64,000 nt of DNA, taken from positions 124,001 to 188,000 of the forward strand of contig NZ_JASJAP010000002.1 of assembly GCF_030066995.1 (NCBI RefSeq). Direction: 5' to 3'. The position numbers were made by a program, and so were the translations under genes. Shown in pieces: positions 1 through 10,857 of the stretch. This DNA comes from Erythrobacter sp. (lineage in GTDB: Bacteria; Pseudomonadota; Alphaproteobacteria; Sphingomonadales; Sphingomonadaceae). The number at the start of each line of letters is the position of its first letter. Positions within the stretch are counted from its first letter, which is position 1. The notes under the pieces are model-generated. The model did no database searches. It worked only from the letters and a program-made list of their open reading frames with translations, and was not told the origin of the DNA.

Positions 1-102
1 CTCGCGCACGCGGCGCGCAATCAGCTGGGTGACCTGGCTGCCAAAATCGACGATCAGAATGCAGTCGGGCGCGGCGGAGTCTGCAAGGTTCGGGCTGCTC
101 AT
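1..102 (-). CDS. guaA: GMP synthase (glutamine-hydrolysing), N-terminal fragment
   Basis: Only the first 34 codons are inside the window; the gene runs off the left edge. After a short leader the translation gives [20 protein letters not shown], the start of the class I glutamine amidotransferase domain of GMP synthase, which makes GMP from XMP, glutamine and ATP in purine synthesis. The [14 protein letters not shown] stretch is characteristic of GuaA rather than of other amidotransferases. The ATG at 100-102 is chosen because the conserved domain follows it closely; no strong ribosome site is visible. The catalytic triad is outside the window, so activity cannot be judged here. Confidence 0.9.
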   Translation of the reverse strand, partial: MSSPNLADSAAPDCILIVDFGSQVTQLIARRVRE

Positions 103-733
103 GAACGCCGCGTTAGTCCAGCGCATCCAGCGCTGTCCAGCCGCGCGGGGTGTTCGATCGATCTGGACCGGCGACACGATCCAGCAAGTTGCATCTTGTG
201 CAATATACTTTGGATTTAGAGCATTTGTCCTCCGTTCAATCGAACACTAGGTGCCTTGTCAGGCGGTGCGCACAGGCTCCTCTCTCCATCCGGCGCCCGC
301 TCTGACCGACCCGAAAACCCCAGCAGAAAAGGGCCGTGTCAGCGAATGGAGTTGCTGGTCGAGGCATCCTCCGCGGAACTTGAGACGCAAGCGCTCAGGC
401 GCTGGCTCTGATTGCGGCGGTCTGGATGTGGTCTTCCCCTGGACCAAGATCTCGTCAAGCGCCCGGATCCGCTCGCGCCCCGGGATCGGCGTGAGAGACC
501 CGGGCCAACCGGCACCCATGCAGCGAGCAAGGCGCGGCCGCTCCTACCCCCCACCTGGCGGTCGCGTCTTCGCTCGCTCGATCCGAAAGCTCGCTAGCGC
601 TGCGCTGAGCAACAATTTCTATTACACTAATTTGTTATTTCGTTGCTTGACGGACTAACCAAACACCAAGCCGCTTCGTATCTATTGCTGCAAGACAGAC
701 GCGCGCGGTGCGCGTCGCATCAGGAGATACGGC
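103..733. other. gene-poor stretch between guaA and the 734 mini-gene
   Basis: No convincing gene is seen in either direction. The open frames here are short, have no recognisable domain, and are compatible with chance in GC-rich DNA. It holds the candidate guaA promoter near 202-231 and an AT-rich patch at about 611-660 that could carry the promoter of the mini-gene at 734, although no good -35/-10 pair could be fixed there. Confidence 0.5.
202..231 (-). promoter_or_regulatory. candidate guaA promoter
   Basis: On the minus strand AGGACA (226-231) and TATATT (202-207) are separated by 18 nt, resembling a sigma70 -35/-10 pair. This would start transcription near 195, giving a leader of about 90 nt before guaA. 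It is a pattern match only. Confidence 0.3.
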
Positions 734-817
734 ATGACGTTTATGTCGGAAAAGCTGGTCGCCCTCGTCCTCGCCCTGAGCGCGAGCGCGGCCTCGTTCA
801 ACGCCTACATCATCTAG
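734..817 (+). CDS. 27-residue hydrophobic mini-protein
   Basis: This reading frame encodes 27 residues: a short polar start (MTFMSEK), a hydrophobic alanine/leucine-rich helix, and the end ASFNAYII. A good ribosome site (AGGAGA, 722-727) lies 6 nt upstream of the ATG, and a strong hairpin terminator begins about 20 nt after the stop. The ribosome site, coding frame and terminator together make a self-contained transcription unit, which is the main argument that it is real. It could be a single-pass membrane peptide or a signal-like peptide. No function is recognised. An alternative is that the transcript acts as a small RNA and the frame is incidental. Confidence 0.55.
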   Translation: MTFMSEKLVALVLALSASAASFNAYII

Positions 818-838
818 GCCCTGCGGTCGTGACCGCTT

Positions 839-876
839 CGGCGCGGCTCTTCATTCAGCGAAGAGCCGCGCCGTTT
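839..876 (+). terminator. intrinsic terminator after the mini-gene
   Basis: A perfect 14-bp GC-rich stem (839-852 with 860-873) closes a 7-nt loop and is followed by TTT. The U-tract is short but the stem is strong. It would end the mini-gene transcript. Confidence 0.7.
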
Positions 877-974
877 AAGGCACTTATGCTGAAACAGCTT
901 CATCCGCATACTCATTTCTCTACAAGGGGCACAGACGCTCAGAAAACCTGAGCCGCCGTTCGAAAGGGAATGAG

Positions 975-1430
975 ATGTTTTGGTCCAAATTCTTGCCAAA
1001 CCGCCTGCTGGCGCTGTCCCTAATCGGCCTAGGCCTTTCACCGCCCGCTGCGGCTCAGTCGTTCGACGCGTTTGACCGCGAAACGCGCGTTAGCGCGGCG
1101 ATCACCATTCCTCTTGGCGAGTCAAAGGACCGCCGCCAGACAGCGCCGCGTTTCGAAATCATCGCGCGCCACCGGGCCCCCTCGCAAGATTTGAGATTGG
1201 TCGCACGGCAAGATGAACTGCGCTGGCAAGAGCGGCGCATCGGCATCACGCTTGACGGCAGCGAAACGCTCATGCTCAACGGTCGAGCGGTTGAAGGCCT
1301 CGATGACCAAAGCAATCTGGATACTGTCGAAACCGTGCTGGTCGTTTCTGGCGGAGTTCTCGTCGCCTCGCTGATAGTCTTTGCGATCGCGATCGATGAT
1401 TTCACACTGTTCGGCGATGACGAGGAATAA
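975..1430 (+). CDS. exported membrane-anchored protein of unknown function
   Basis: The 151-residue product begins with a clear signal peptide (about residues 1-28, ending PPAAAQ) and ends with a hydrophobic segment (about 120-142) followed by an acidic tail, DDFTLFGDDEE. The middle is soluble and rich in charged residues. This suggests an envelope protein with a C-terminal membrane anchor. A purine-rich site (GAAAGGGA, 962-969) precedes the ATG. It is convergent with the acyl-CoA synthetase gene, whose stop lies 13 nt further on. I do not recognise the family. Confidence 0.75.
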   Translation: MFWSKFLPNRLLALSLIGLGLSPPAAAQSFDAFDRETRVSAAITIPLGESKDRRQTAPRFEIIARHRAPSQDLRLVARQDELRWQERRIGITLDGSETLMLNGRAVEGLDDQSNLDTVETVLVVSGGVLVASLIVFAIAIDDFTLFGDDEE

Positions 1431-1443
1431 GCGCGGCCTTGCA

Positions 1444-3006
1444 TCAATCCTCCAGATGAGCGCGCAGTTCGGTCTTGAGAAGCTTGCCGATATGGCTGCG
1501 TGGCATCTCGTCGATCGCGTAAAGCGCGGATAGGCGCTGCGTCTTGCCAAGCCGCGCGTTCACCTCGGCAAGGATCGCCTCGCAATCCCCGTCGCCCTCG
1601 CGCAGGACAACGAAGCCCACCGGCGTCTCGCCCCATTGGCGTGAAGGCACGCCCACGACAGCAGCTTCGATTACCGCCTCTTCGCGCTCAAGCTCCGCTT
1701 CGAGATCGCTGGGATAGATGTTGAAGCCGCCCGAAATGATCATGTCCTTGGCCCGGCCCACAAGCTCGACGAACCCGTCTTTATCGACACGGCCGATATC
1801 GCCCATGCGCATCCACACGCCCCCTTCGGCGTCGACATATTGCGCTTCCGATGTCTTGTCCGGGCGGTTCTTGTAGCCCGACATCATGGTCTGGCTGCGG
1901 CCGATGAGGTTTCCCGGCGTGCCCGCCGGCACTTCGCGATCCTGATCGTCGAGTACCTTCATCTCGCTGCCCGGTGCGGGTCGACCGACCGTGTGGAGCT
2001 TGTCGGGAAACTCATGGCACGCCAGCAGGCACACCACCCCGCCTTCGGTCATCGAATAGATCTCGATAAGCCCGCCGGGAATGCGATCCAGCACTTGCCG
2101 CTTGAGCTCGGCGGAGAAGGGCGCCGACGTGCAATATTTGAGCGTGAGCGCGCTAAGGTCGAAGCTGCCGATCTCGGGGAAGTCCATCAGCCGCTGATAC
2201 TGGACTGGCACGAGCATCGTGATGGTGGTGCGATCGTTCTGCGCGTGCTCAAGCCAGCGCGCGCAATCGAACTTGCCCATTATCCGCACCGTTCCGCCCG
2301 CCAGCAGGGGCGGCAGAAAGGCGACCATCGTCGTGTTCGAATAAAGCGGCGTGGAAGCGAGCGAGCGGACCGGCAGCTGCGCGCTCAGATAGGACAGGGC
2401 GGTCGCGCCGAACTGACGCCAGCGCATCAGATGCGAGTGGACAATCCCCTTTGGAATGCCGGTCGTGCCCGAGGAATAGATGATGTTGAACGGGTCGCTG
2501 CGATCGGGCGCGATGGCCGGCGCGCGCGAGCCCGGCGGGGCCATCCAACCCTCGATTTCCTCAAGCGGCACGCGGATCAGGTCCGCCATGAAGTCCGGGC
2601 CGAGTTCTGCGGCCTTGGCGGCGTCGATGAAAAGATGCCGCGCGCCTGAGTCCTTCGCCATGCCTTCCAACTGCCCTGGGGACGCGCTGGTCGTGAGAGG
2701 CGCTGCGACACCGCCCGCGCGCACGGCAGCGAGGAAAACGAGCGCGTATTCGACGCTGGAATACCCCAGGATCGCAACCGACTGCCCGCGTTCCAGTCCC
2801 GTCTCGACCAGCCGGGCGGCAATCCTTTCAACGAGCCCGATCAGCTCGGCCCAGGCAACCGCGCGGTGATCATCGATCAGCGCGATGGCGTCGGGTTGCG
2901 CGCGCGCCCAGCCTGTCAGAATGTCCGGGAAGGAGCCAAACGGTTGCTCAAGCGCCTCGACAATCTGGTCTCGCATAGCCGGGTCGGTCGGGTTGATGTG
3001 ATGCAT
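1444..3006 (-). CDS. AMP-forming acyl-CoA synthetase / ligase
   Basis: The 520-residue protein has the full ANL adenylate-forming core. The phosphate loop YSSGTTGIPKG is near residues 177-187, the YSMTEGG motif near 317-323, the MGD and GRAKD hinge motifs near 401-421, and the catalytic-lysine context SHIGKLLKTEL near 504-514. It should activate a carboxylic acid to acyl-AMP and then the CoA thioester; the substrate is not evident. The frame is open 100 codons further upstream, but that extension is Arg/Ala/Pro-rich and overlaps the divergent gene, so the ATG at 3004-3006 (MHHINPTDPAMRDQI) is preferred; it also gives the usual family length. It is divergent from the PIG-L gene with about 110 nt between. 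Confidence 0.85.
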   Translation of the reverse strand: MHHINPTDPAMRDQIVEALEQPFGSFPDILTGWARAQPDAIALIDDHRAVAWAELIGLVERIAARLVETGLERGQSVAILGYSSVEYALVFLAAVRAGGVAAPLTTSASPGQLEGMAKDSGARHLFIDAAKAAELGPDFMADLIRVPLEEIEGWMAPPGSRAPAIAPDRSDPFNIIYSSGTTGIPKGIVHSHLMRWRQFGATALSYLSAQLPVRSLASTPLYSNTTMVAFLPPLLAGGTVRIMGKFDCARWLEHAQNDRTTITMLVPVQYQRLMDFPEIGSFDLSALTLKYCTSAPFSAELKRQVLDRIPGGLIEIYSMTEGGVVCLLACHEFPDKLHTVGRPAPGSEMKVLDDQDREVPAGTPGNLIGRSQTMMSGYKNRPDKTSEAQYVDAEGGVWMRMGDIGRVDKDGFVELVGRAKDMIISGGFNIYPSDLEAELEREEAVIEAAVVGVPSRQWGETPVGFVVLREGDGDCEAILAEVNARLGKTQRLSALYAIDEMPRSHIGKLLKTELRAHLED

Positions 3007-3118
3007 GAACCAAGCGTGCCTTACCCGTGCCCAGCGCGCAAGCGGTGGATCGCAGCCCGGTGATTGGGGGCTAGGCGCGCGGCGGGATTGGGCTAAGGTC
3101 GCGCGTGAGGAGGGCCCT

Positions 3119-3994
3119 ATGAAACACCGCCATTTGTCGAGGACACTGGCGCCCGTTCTGGCGCTGATTGCGACAGCAGCGTCGGGCGCTGTCGGCGATG
3201 GCGATACCGGTCGCGCGAGAACTTCTGACGAAGCGATTTTGCAGCGCCAAGCGCCTGCAAGCCAGCCAGAGCCCGTCACACCGGCGCGCCCGGCCCCGCC
3301 TTCCATGCTAGCGATCCTGGCTCATCCGGATGACGAAATCACGATCGCGCCGGTCCTTTCGCGCGTTGCGCGCAGTGGCGGCGAAGTGACGCTGGTCTTC
3401 GCGACAAGCGGTGATGCGGGTCCGGGATCGAGCGAGCTTGCGCGCGGTGAGGAACTTGCGCAACTGCGCGAGAAGGAGGGGCGCTGCGCGGCCTTCGCGT
3501 TGGGCCTTGATGAACCGGTTTTCTGGAAGCTGGGCGATGGCGAGCTTGCAACGATGGCGCGCGCGGACGACAGCGCGGCAAAGCGGGCGCTGGCCCAGAC
3601 GCGCGAGGCCATTCTTGCGGCCAAGCCCGAAGTGGTCGTGACATGGGGCCCCGACGGCGGCTATGGGCACGCCGACCACCGAATGATTAGCGCGCTCGTT
3701 ACACAAGTGGTGGCGGAGATGGGCCTGGACCGGCCGGATTTGCTATACGCCGCCTTCCCTCAGGTCGAACCAGGTGTCCTTCCCGGGTTCGACAGCTGGG
3801 CCACAACCTCGCCTGATCTCCTGACCGACCGGATCCGGTACAAGTCTGCCGATCTTGGGGCGACGCAGGACGCGCTGAACTGCTACCAGACACAGTTTCC
3901 GGCTGCGGTGCGCGAGGGATTGATCCCGCTGCTGCACCAGGAAGTATGGCAAGGCGTCATCCACTTCCGACTGGCCTTTCCCGCCACGCCTTAG
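3119..3994 (+). CDS. exported PIG-L family deacetylase-like protein
   Basis: The 291-residue product starts with a signal peptide (about residues 1-24). The PIG-L/LmbE zinc-hydrolase motifs follow: AHPDDE near 68-73 and GHADH near 183-187, which supply the metal ligands. Family members remove acetyl groups from N-acetylglucosamine-type amino sugars or related substrates, and the signal peptide places this one in the periplasm. A GAGGAGGG ribosome site sits just upstream of the ATG. It precedes gyrB on the same strand with about 90 nt between, but gyrB seems to have its own promoter. The substrate is unknown. Confidence 0.8.
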   Translation: MKHRHLSRTLAPVLALIATAASGAVGDGDTGRARTSDEAILQRQAPASQPEPVTPARPAPPSMLAILAHPDDEITIAPVLSRVARSGGEVTLVFATSGDAGPGSSELARGEELAQLREKEGRCAAFALGLDEPVFWKLGDGELATMARADDSAAKRALAQTREAILAAKPEVVVTWGPDGGYGHADHRMISALVTQVVAEMGLDRPDLLYAAFPQVEPGVLPGFDSWATTSPDLLTDRIRYKSADLGATQDALNCYQTQFPAAVREGLIPLLHQEVWQGVIHFRLAFPATP

Positions 3995-4035
3995 GAGCTG
4001 AAACGCCAAAGCGGCACCATCGGTGGAAAAGCTGA

Positions 4036-6624
<2,589 letters not shown>

Positions 6625-6705
6625 CAGGCTCACGCCGCGCTTGCCGGTTGGTCCGCCAAGCGCATTGTGGAACCCATCGGCCGGAGCGCTGTAGACAGGG
6701 AAGGC

Positions 6706-7908
6706 ATGACTGGCGAACACCATCACACGACCGGGATCAAGCAGGCCAGCTTCCTACTGATTCTGGCTGCGGTCACTTTCATGGCCGTGGTGATCGTATG
6801 GCCGTTTGCAACAACCCTGCTGTGGTCGGCGCTCGCAGCGATCATGTTTCAGCCGCTCTACAAATGGTGCTTGAAAGTGTGCCGCGGCAAGCGCAATCCG
6901 GCGGCCCTGATGGCGCTGTCGATTATCCTGCTCGCCGTCATCCTGCCGGCCTTCTGGGTCGGCACGCTGGTTGTGGCTCAGGCGCTCGACCTGCTTGACA
7001 GCGTGCGCGAGAGCCAGCTCGATATTGCGACATCGATCAACGCCCTGTTCGATGGGCTGCCGAAGGTTGTGCAAGACTACATTGTCGACAACGACCTCAA
7101 CAACATCGCCACCTTGCAAGAGCGCGTGGAAGAGTTCTTCGGCGCGATCCTGAGCTTTATCGCCTCGCAGGCGATCTCGATCGGTGGGGGTGCACTCAAC
7201 TTCGTGCTCAGCTTTGGCGTCGGTCTGTACGTTACGTTCTTCCTTCTGCGCGATGGCAACCGGATCGGCGAGACCATCCTGCGCTCCATGCCGGTCGAGC
7301 GCGAGATTGCGGATCGCCTCGCTGCGCGGTTCCTGGGCATCGTGCGCGCGGTGATAAAGGGTTCAGGGGTCGTTGGCCTCGTCCAGGGGACGCTTGGAGC
7401 GATCACGATGTTTATCGCGGGTGTGCAGTCCGCCTTGCTTCTGGGCGTGCTGATGGCGATCCTGGCTTTGATCCCGGCGGTCGGGACCGCGCTGGTTTGG
7501 GTGCCTGTGGGCGTGGCGTTGCTGCTCTCGGGAGCCATCTGGCAGGGTATCTTTGTACTTGTGTCAGGGTTTGTCGTCATCAGCTCGGTCGACAATATCC
7601 TGCGCCCGATCCTTGTCGGCCGCGATACGGGCATCCCCGACTGGATCATTCTTGTGACAACTTTGGGAGGCTTGGCGCTGGTCGGATTTACGGGGATTGT
7701 TCTGGGCCCTCTGGTCGCGGGACTGTTCCTCGCCTCGTGGTCGATCCTGCGCGAGCAGCGCGACGAAGATGAAGAAGCCACCGAGCACGGGCGCGCAAAG
7801 GTCGGAGCCGATGAGGGCGCCAGTCCGGCGGGCCCGTCCGGGGTGCTCCAGGCGCAAGCGAGCGAAGCGGCAAGCTCGCCGCCCCCTGCACGCACACAAG
7901 AGGCCTAG
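6706..7908 (+). CDS. AI-2E / PerM family permease-like membrane protein
   Basis: The 400-residue protein has about seven to eight hydrophobic segments. The family pattern is present: paired N-terminal helices (FLLILAAVTFMAVVIVWPF, then ALMALSIILLAVILPAFWVG), a soluble segment, and the C-terminal helix group with the conserved GVLMAILALIPAVGTALVW and DNILRPILVGRDTGIP. These proteins are annotated as AI-2E transporters or PerM permeases and some export small solutes; the substrate here is unknown. The tail (about 350-400) is charged and low in complexity. The start at 6706 is supported by AGGGAAGG just upstream; the frame is open slightly further. It sits 8 nt before the next gene, so the two are probably co-transcribed. 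Confidence 0.85.
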   Translation: MTGEHHHTTGIKQASFLLILAAVTFMAVVIVWPFATTLLWSALAAIMFQPLYKWCLKVCRGKRNPAALMALSIILLAVILPAFWVGTLVVAQALDLLDSVRESQLDIATSINALFDGLPKVVQDYIVDNDLNNIATLQERVEEFFGAILSFIASQAISIGGGALNFVLSFGVGLYVTFFLLRDGNRIGETILRSMPVEREIADRLAARFLGIVRAVIKGSGVVGLVQGTLGAITMFIAGVQSALLLGVLMAILALIPAVGTALVWVPVGVALLLSGAIWQGIFVLVSGFVVISSVDNILRPILVGRDTGIPDWIILVTTLGGLALVGFTGIVLGPLVAGLFLASWSILREQRDEDEEATEHGRAKVGADEGASPAGPSGVLQAQASEAASSPPPARTQEA

Positions 7909-7916
7909 CGAGCGCG

Positions 7917-8696
7917 ATGGAACCTCTGGTCCAGCCCGGCAGCCAGGCCGAACAGGTCGGGCGTCTCATCCTCGCCGCGATCGTCGTCCTCGCGCTCCCC
8001 GCTTTTCCGTTTGGCAATTACGTCATCTACCCCTTCATGATCCTGACGACGTGGTTTCACGAGATGGGCCATGGGATGACCGCGCTTTTGCTGGGCCAGG
8101 ACTTCGAGAGGCTGCACATTCTCGCAGACGGGTCTGGCGTCGCGCTCAGTCGGGTGAGCGCGGACCTATCGCCATTCGCCAGAGCAGCTATCGCGGCGGG
8201 CGGCCCATTGGCTCCGTGCGCGCTGGGATCGCTGATGATCCTGGCGAGCGCGCATGAGAGACTGTGGCGCCCTGCTCTTTGGGCGATGTCGGCGGCGATC
8301 TTCGCCTCGGTGATCGTCTATGTCCGCTCGCCCGTGGGCTTCTTCGTATTGCCGCTGGTTGGCGCGGCGCTTGCGCTCATCGCGTGGCGTGCGCCGGGCA
8401 ACGCCGCGCGCTTCACGCTTCAGTTTCTGGGCGTGCTGGGCGCGATGAGCATGCTGCGCGACTTCGACTATCTGTTTTCCGAACAGGCCGTCATTGGCGG
8501 AAAGCGGATGCTGTCCGACACGGGGCAGATGGAAGCGGCGCTATGGCTTCCGCACTGGGTGTGGGGGGCCGCGTTGCTGGTGATCTGCGCGGTCATGGTG
8601 GGCGGCAGTCTGAAATACGCGCTCGCCGAGGGTCGAGCGCGCCTACGGCGCAAAAAGCCGCCGGCGAATGTGGTGCAATTCAGACGCCGAAAGTAG
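7917..8696 (+). CDS. M50-like integral-membrane metalloprotease
   Basis: The 259-residue protein is highly hydrophobic and carries HEMGHG near residues 48-53 inside a predicted membrane helix. This is the HExxH zinc motif of the site-2-protease-like M50 family. Several more helices and a basic tail (RRKKPPANVVQFRRRK) follow. Intramembrane proteases of this kind cleave membrane-bound substrates such as anti-sigma factors, but no partner is evident. The ATG at 7917 is the first in frame, 8 nt after the upstream permease stop, which suggests one operon. Confidence 0.75.
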   Translation: MEPLVQPGSQAEQVGRLILAAIVVLALPAFPFGNYVIYPFMILTTWFHEMGHGMTALLLGQDFERLHILADGSGVALSRVSADLSPFARAAIAAGGPLAPCALGSLMILASAHERLWRPALWAMSAAIFASVIVYVRSPVGFFVLPLVGAALALIAWRAPGNAARFTLQFLGVLGAMSMLRDFDYLFSEQAVIGGKRMLSDTGQMEAALWLPHWVWGAALLVICAVMVGGSLKYALAEGRARLRRKKPPANVVQFRRRK

Positions 8697-8720
8697 GCAG
8701 CGCCGTGCCAGGCGGCTCGC

Positions 8721-9359
8721 TTAGTTAAGAACCTTGAGAGTGTTCACACCGCGCGCGCCATCGCCCATCTCACCCGACAGCCCGGTAAAGATCGTATCGA
8801 TGATCCGCGCCAGCTTGTCCTCGGTCAACTTGTCGCCAAGGTAGATGATCGCGTCCGGCATCGAATAGGTGGCAATCATCTGGTTAACCAGCGAGAGCGC
8901 TTCATCGATCTCGAGCCCTGAAAAGTAACCATCGGCCTGCGCCTGAACGATCAATTCAGCGAGATAGTGATCCGCCAGATCGACGTAAGAGCGCACCTTT
9001 TCAAAGTTCGCAGCGCCCATTTCGCTGATGACCGTGTAGAGTTCGGGATCCTCGCGGAAACGATCGCGCGAGATGACGAAGCGGCGACGGTAGAATTCGT
9101 ACATCTTGCGCGGCGGGGGGAGATCGGAGGCAAGCACCTCCTCCATTACCTTCATATGCGGGCTGAGCCAGATTTGGGCTACCGCGTCGAACAGCTCGTC
9201 GTAGTCGGCGAAGATCTGCTCGAAACGGCTGCGCGCAAGGCCGCTTTCGGTGAACGCCACCAAATAGGATATCTCGGTTCCGCGCTCTTTCACCAGGTCA
9301 AGAACCATCTGCGCGATGCGCTTGCGTTCGCTGTCCCGGGCTTCGGGTGAAAGGGCCAT
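8721..9359 (-). CDS. TetR family transcriptional regulator
   Basis: The 212-residue protein has a short N-terminal helical DNA-binding region (about residues 10-60). A helix-turn-helix lies around EISYLVAFTESGLARSRFEQIFADYDELF, read here in two overlapping parts, with a long alpha-helical ligand/dimer domain after it. The FADYDELFDAV segment matches the end of the TetR recognition region. Ligand and targets are unknown. An AGGAG ribosome site lies 11 nt upstream of the ATG. A 6-3-6 palindrome at 9462-9476, about 100 nt upstream, could be an operator. It converges on the M50-like gene. Confidence 0.75.
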   Translation of the reverse strand: MALSPEARDSERKRIAQMVLDLVKERGTEISYLVAFTESGLARSRFEQIFADYDELFDAVAQIWLSPHMKVMEEVLASDLPPPRKMYEFYRRRFVISRDRFREDPELYTVISEMGAANFEKVRSYVDLADHYLAELIVQAQADGYFSGLEIDEALSLVNQMIATYSMPDAIIYLGDKLTEDKLARIIDTIFTGLSGEMGDGARGVNTLKVLN

Positions 9360-9461
9360 GACCGTCTAGTCTCCTGATCTGCGCGCCCACATAGGAGCGC
9401 CGGAGCCGGTCTTAAACCTCTAGCCGGAAAACTTGTGCAGCGCAACATGCGGTGTATCACT

Positions 9462-9476
9462 GAGGTGCAACACCTC
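9462..9476. promoter_or_regulatory. perfect 15-nt palindrome, possible TetR operator
   Basis: GAGGTG and CACCTC flank a CAA centre. It lies between the acyltransferase stop and the TetR gene, upstream of the latter. Autoregulatory operators of TetR proteins often sit in this place, but the short stem could also be a weak terminator element for the acyltransferase transcript. Confidence 0.3.
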
Positions 9477-9496
9477 GTCGCATTCGGACCGGTCGG

Positions 9497-10126
9497 TCAG
9501 ATATCGTTGCGACCCGCGATGATGTCGCGCGCCTGCTGTTCGAGCGCTTCGAAACGATCCAGATCAGGGATTTTTGAGCGGAACCACTCGGCAATCTTGA
9601 GCAGATCTTCGCCGTAATTGCCGCTGGGCATCATGGGCGGGCTGAAGCCGATCGTGCGCTTTTCGTTGTCCGCATAGGCGAGGACTATAGGCACGCCGGC
9701 GGCTTTGGCGATGTTGTAGAAACCCGATTTCCACTTGCCATCCGAGCTGCGGGTGCCTTCAGTCGCGATGACGAGGTTGAGTTCGGTGCGCCGCGCAAAC
9801 TCCTCTTTCATCTGCTGAATGGTGCCGCCGGGCTTGCTCCGGTCAACTCCAATGCCGCCCATATCCAGCATGAAGTTCCTCATCATGCCCTGGAACAGGG
9901 TGTGCTTGCCCATGAAGTTGGGCTGAATGCCAAGCTTCTTTGTCGCGCCAGCAAAGAAGACAAAATCCCAGTTCGAGGTGTGCGGCGCGCCCGCGATAAC
10001 GCACTTCTTCACGCCTCCAGGAAAGCGCTCGACGATCTTCCAGCCGCGCTGCCAGTAGAAGAACAGGATGATCCGGTTGACGATGCGCGAGAGAAGCGTG
10101 ACGTTACGGGTTTCGTTGTGGCGCAA
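9497..10126 (-). CDS. lysophospholipid / 1-acylglycerol-3-phosphate acyltransferase family protein
   Basis: The 209-residue protein has the PlsC-family HX4D motif as HTSNWD near residues 49-54. The substrate-binding EGTRS motif is near 123-127, and a short hydrophobic N-terminal segment is present. It should transfer an acyl group to a lysophospholipid or related acceptor at the inner membrane. There is no ATG near the conserved start; the TTG at 10124-10126 is preceded by AAGGGAG with a 9-nt spacer, so a TTG start is favoured. It is the last gene of a minus-strand run that includes the carboxylase and dehydrogenase of leucine breakdown. Confidence 0.8.
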   Translation of the reverse strand: MRHNETRNVTLLSRIVNRIILFFYWQRGWKIVERFPGGVKKCVIAGAPHTSNWDFVFFAGATKKLGIQPNFMGKHTLFQGMMRNFMLDMGGIGVDRSKPGGTIQQMKEEFARRTELNLVIATEGTRSSDGKWKSGFYNIAKAAGVPIVLAYADNEKRTIGFSPPMMPSGNYGEDLLKIAEWFRSKIPDLDRFEALEQQARDIIAGRNDI

Positions 10127-10133
10127 ATGGATG

Positions 10134-10191
10134 ATCTCCCTTCCCCCTGTGTGGGGCCCTCGGGAGAGTTACGCAAGGGAAGGTGGGAGAT
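10134..10191. repeat. imperfect inverted repeat between two minus-strand genes
   Basis: The left arm ATCTCCCTTCCC (10134-10145) pairs with the right arm at 10177-10191 except for a 3-nt bulge. The right side also contains the ribosome-site complement used by the acyltransferase TTG start. The folded RNA could therefore hide that site. Function is unproven. Confidence 0.4.
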
Positions 10192-10857
10192 TCAGTCGGT
10201 GGTTGAGCCAGAAATTACGATCAGCCTTTCGATCGAAGGTTGAAAGATCGTGAATAGGAAAACCCCCCACCATTCCATCCCACTGTCGAAATAACCATCC
10301 ACCTTACTTAGATCATCGCCGCTCCAATCATGAATCACTGCATCGTCCCAATCAGGTAGCAAGATCTCAGTAGTCTTTCGAAACAAGCGGACGGCTTCTG
10401 CGCGGCTTCCGCGAAGTCCATAGGGCGGTTGAGCAAAGGCATAAGCATATTCGCCCGGATCATGGAGGTCTGGAGGACTCTGACCCCAGCTTTTGATCTT
10501 GCGCTCCCCAATCATATCATATCGAGGGTCTTGAAGGGTTGTGCCCCCCGCAACTTCACCCGAACCTCTTAGGATCAGCATCTGATCTTTGGGATCGCAA
10601 TAACTGCCCAGGAACTGATCGTAGTTTAAAGGACGCGGACTGATCTGGAGAAGGGCACTAACCCCGTGATTATCCAGATGCCATTGTGTTCGGTCTGGCA
10701 GACATGCCGCGGGTTGATCTGCATGGGTCAAATGCGCGTCAATAGCCTGCAGATCATGGTGGCGGCTTTCCCTCGCATTTTCAAAAAAGGAATACTCGAG
10801 AACTACGCCAAGTGGCTCAAGCTCTTCGAATATTTCGGGCATACCAATGCGTCGCAT
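10192..10857 (-). CDS. unrecognised 221-residue protein coupled to the carboxylase gene
   Basis: The ATG (10855-10857) shares one base with the TGA stop of the upstream carboxylase gene in a TGATG junction, so translation is probably coupled. The protein has no signal peptide or membrane segment. It is rich in Asp, Trp and aromatic residues towards the end (DWDDAVIHDWSGDD, then GMEWWGVFLFTIF). Its base composition is visibly less GC-rich than the flanking genes, which suggests later acquisition. In many liu clusters this place holds an enoyl-CoA hydratase or the carboxylase alpha subunit, and this protein is neither. No family is recognised. Confidence 0.65.
   Translation of the reverse strand: MRRIGMPEIFEELEPLGVVLEYSFFENARESRHHDLQAIDAHLTHADQPAACLPDRTQWHLDNHGVSALLQISPRPLNYDQFLGSYCDPKDQMLILRGSGEVAGGTTLQDPRYDMIGERKIKSWGQSPPDLHDPGEYAYAFAQPPYGLRGSRAEAVRLFRKTTEILLPDWDDAVIHDWSGDDLSKVDGYFDSGMEWWGVFLFTIFQPSIERLIVISGSTTD

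Noticed and set aside
221..245. two-codon upstream frame (ATG CTC TAA) after GGAGGA in the guaA leader on the minus strand
   Set aside because: It lies at or upstream of the candidate -35 box, so it would probably not be in the transcript.
251..658. 135-codon frame upstream of the mini-gene
   Set aside because: It has no ribosome site or domain and a random-looking composition; it was treated as non-coding.
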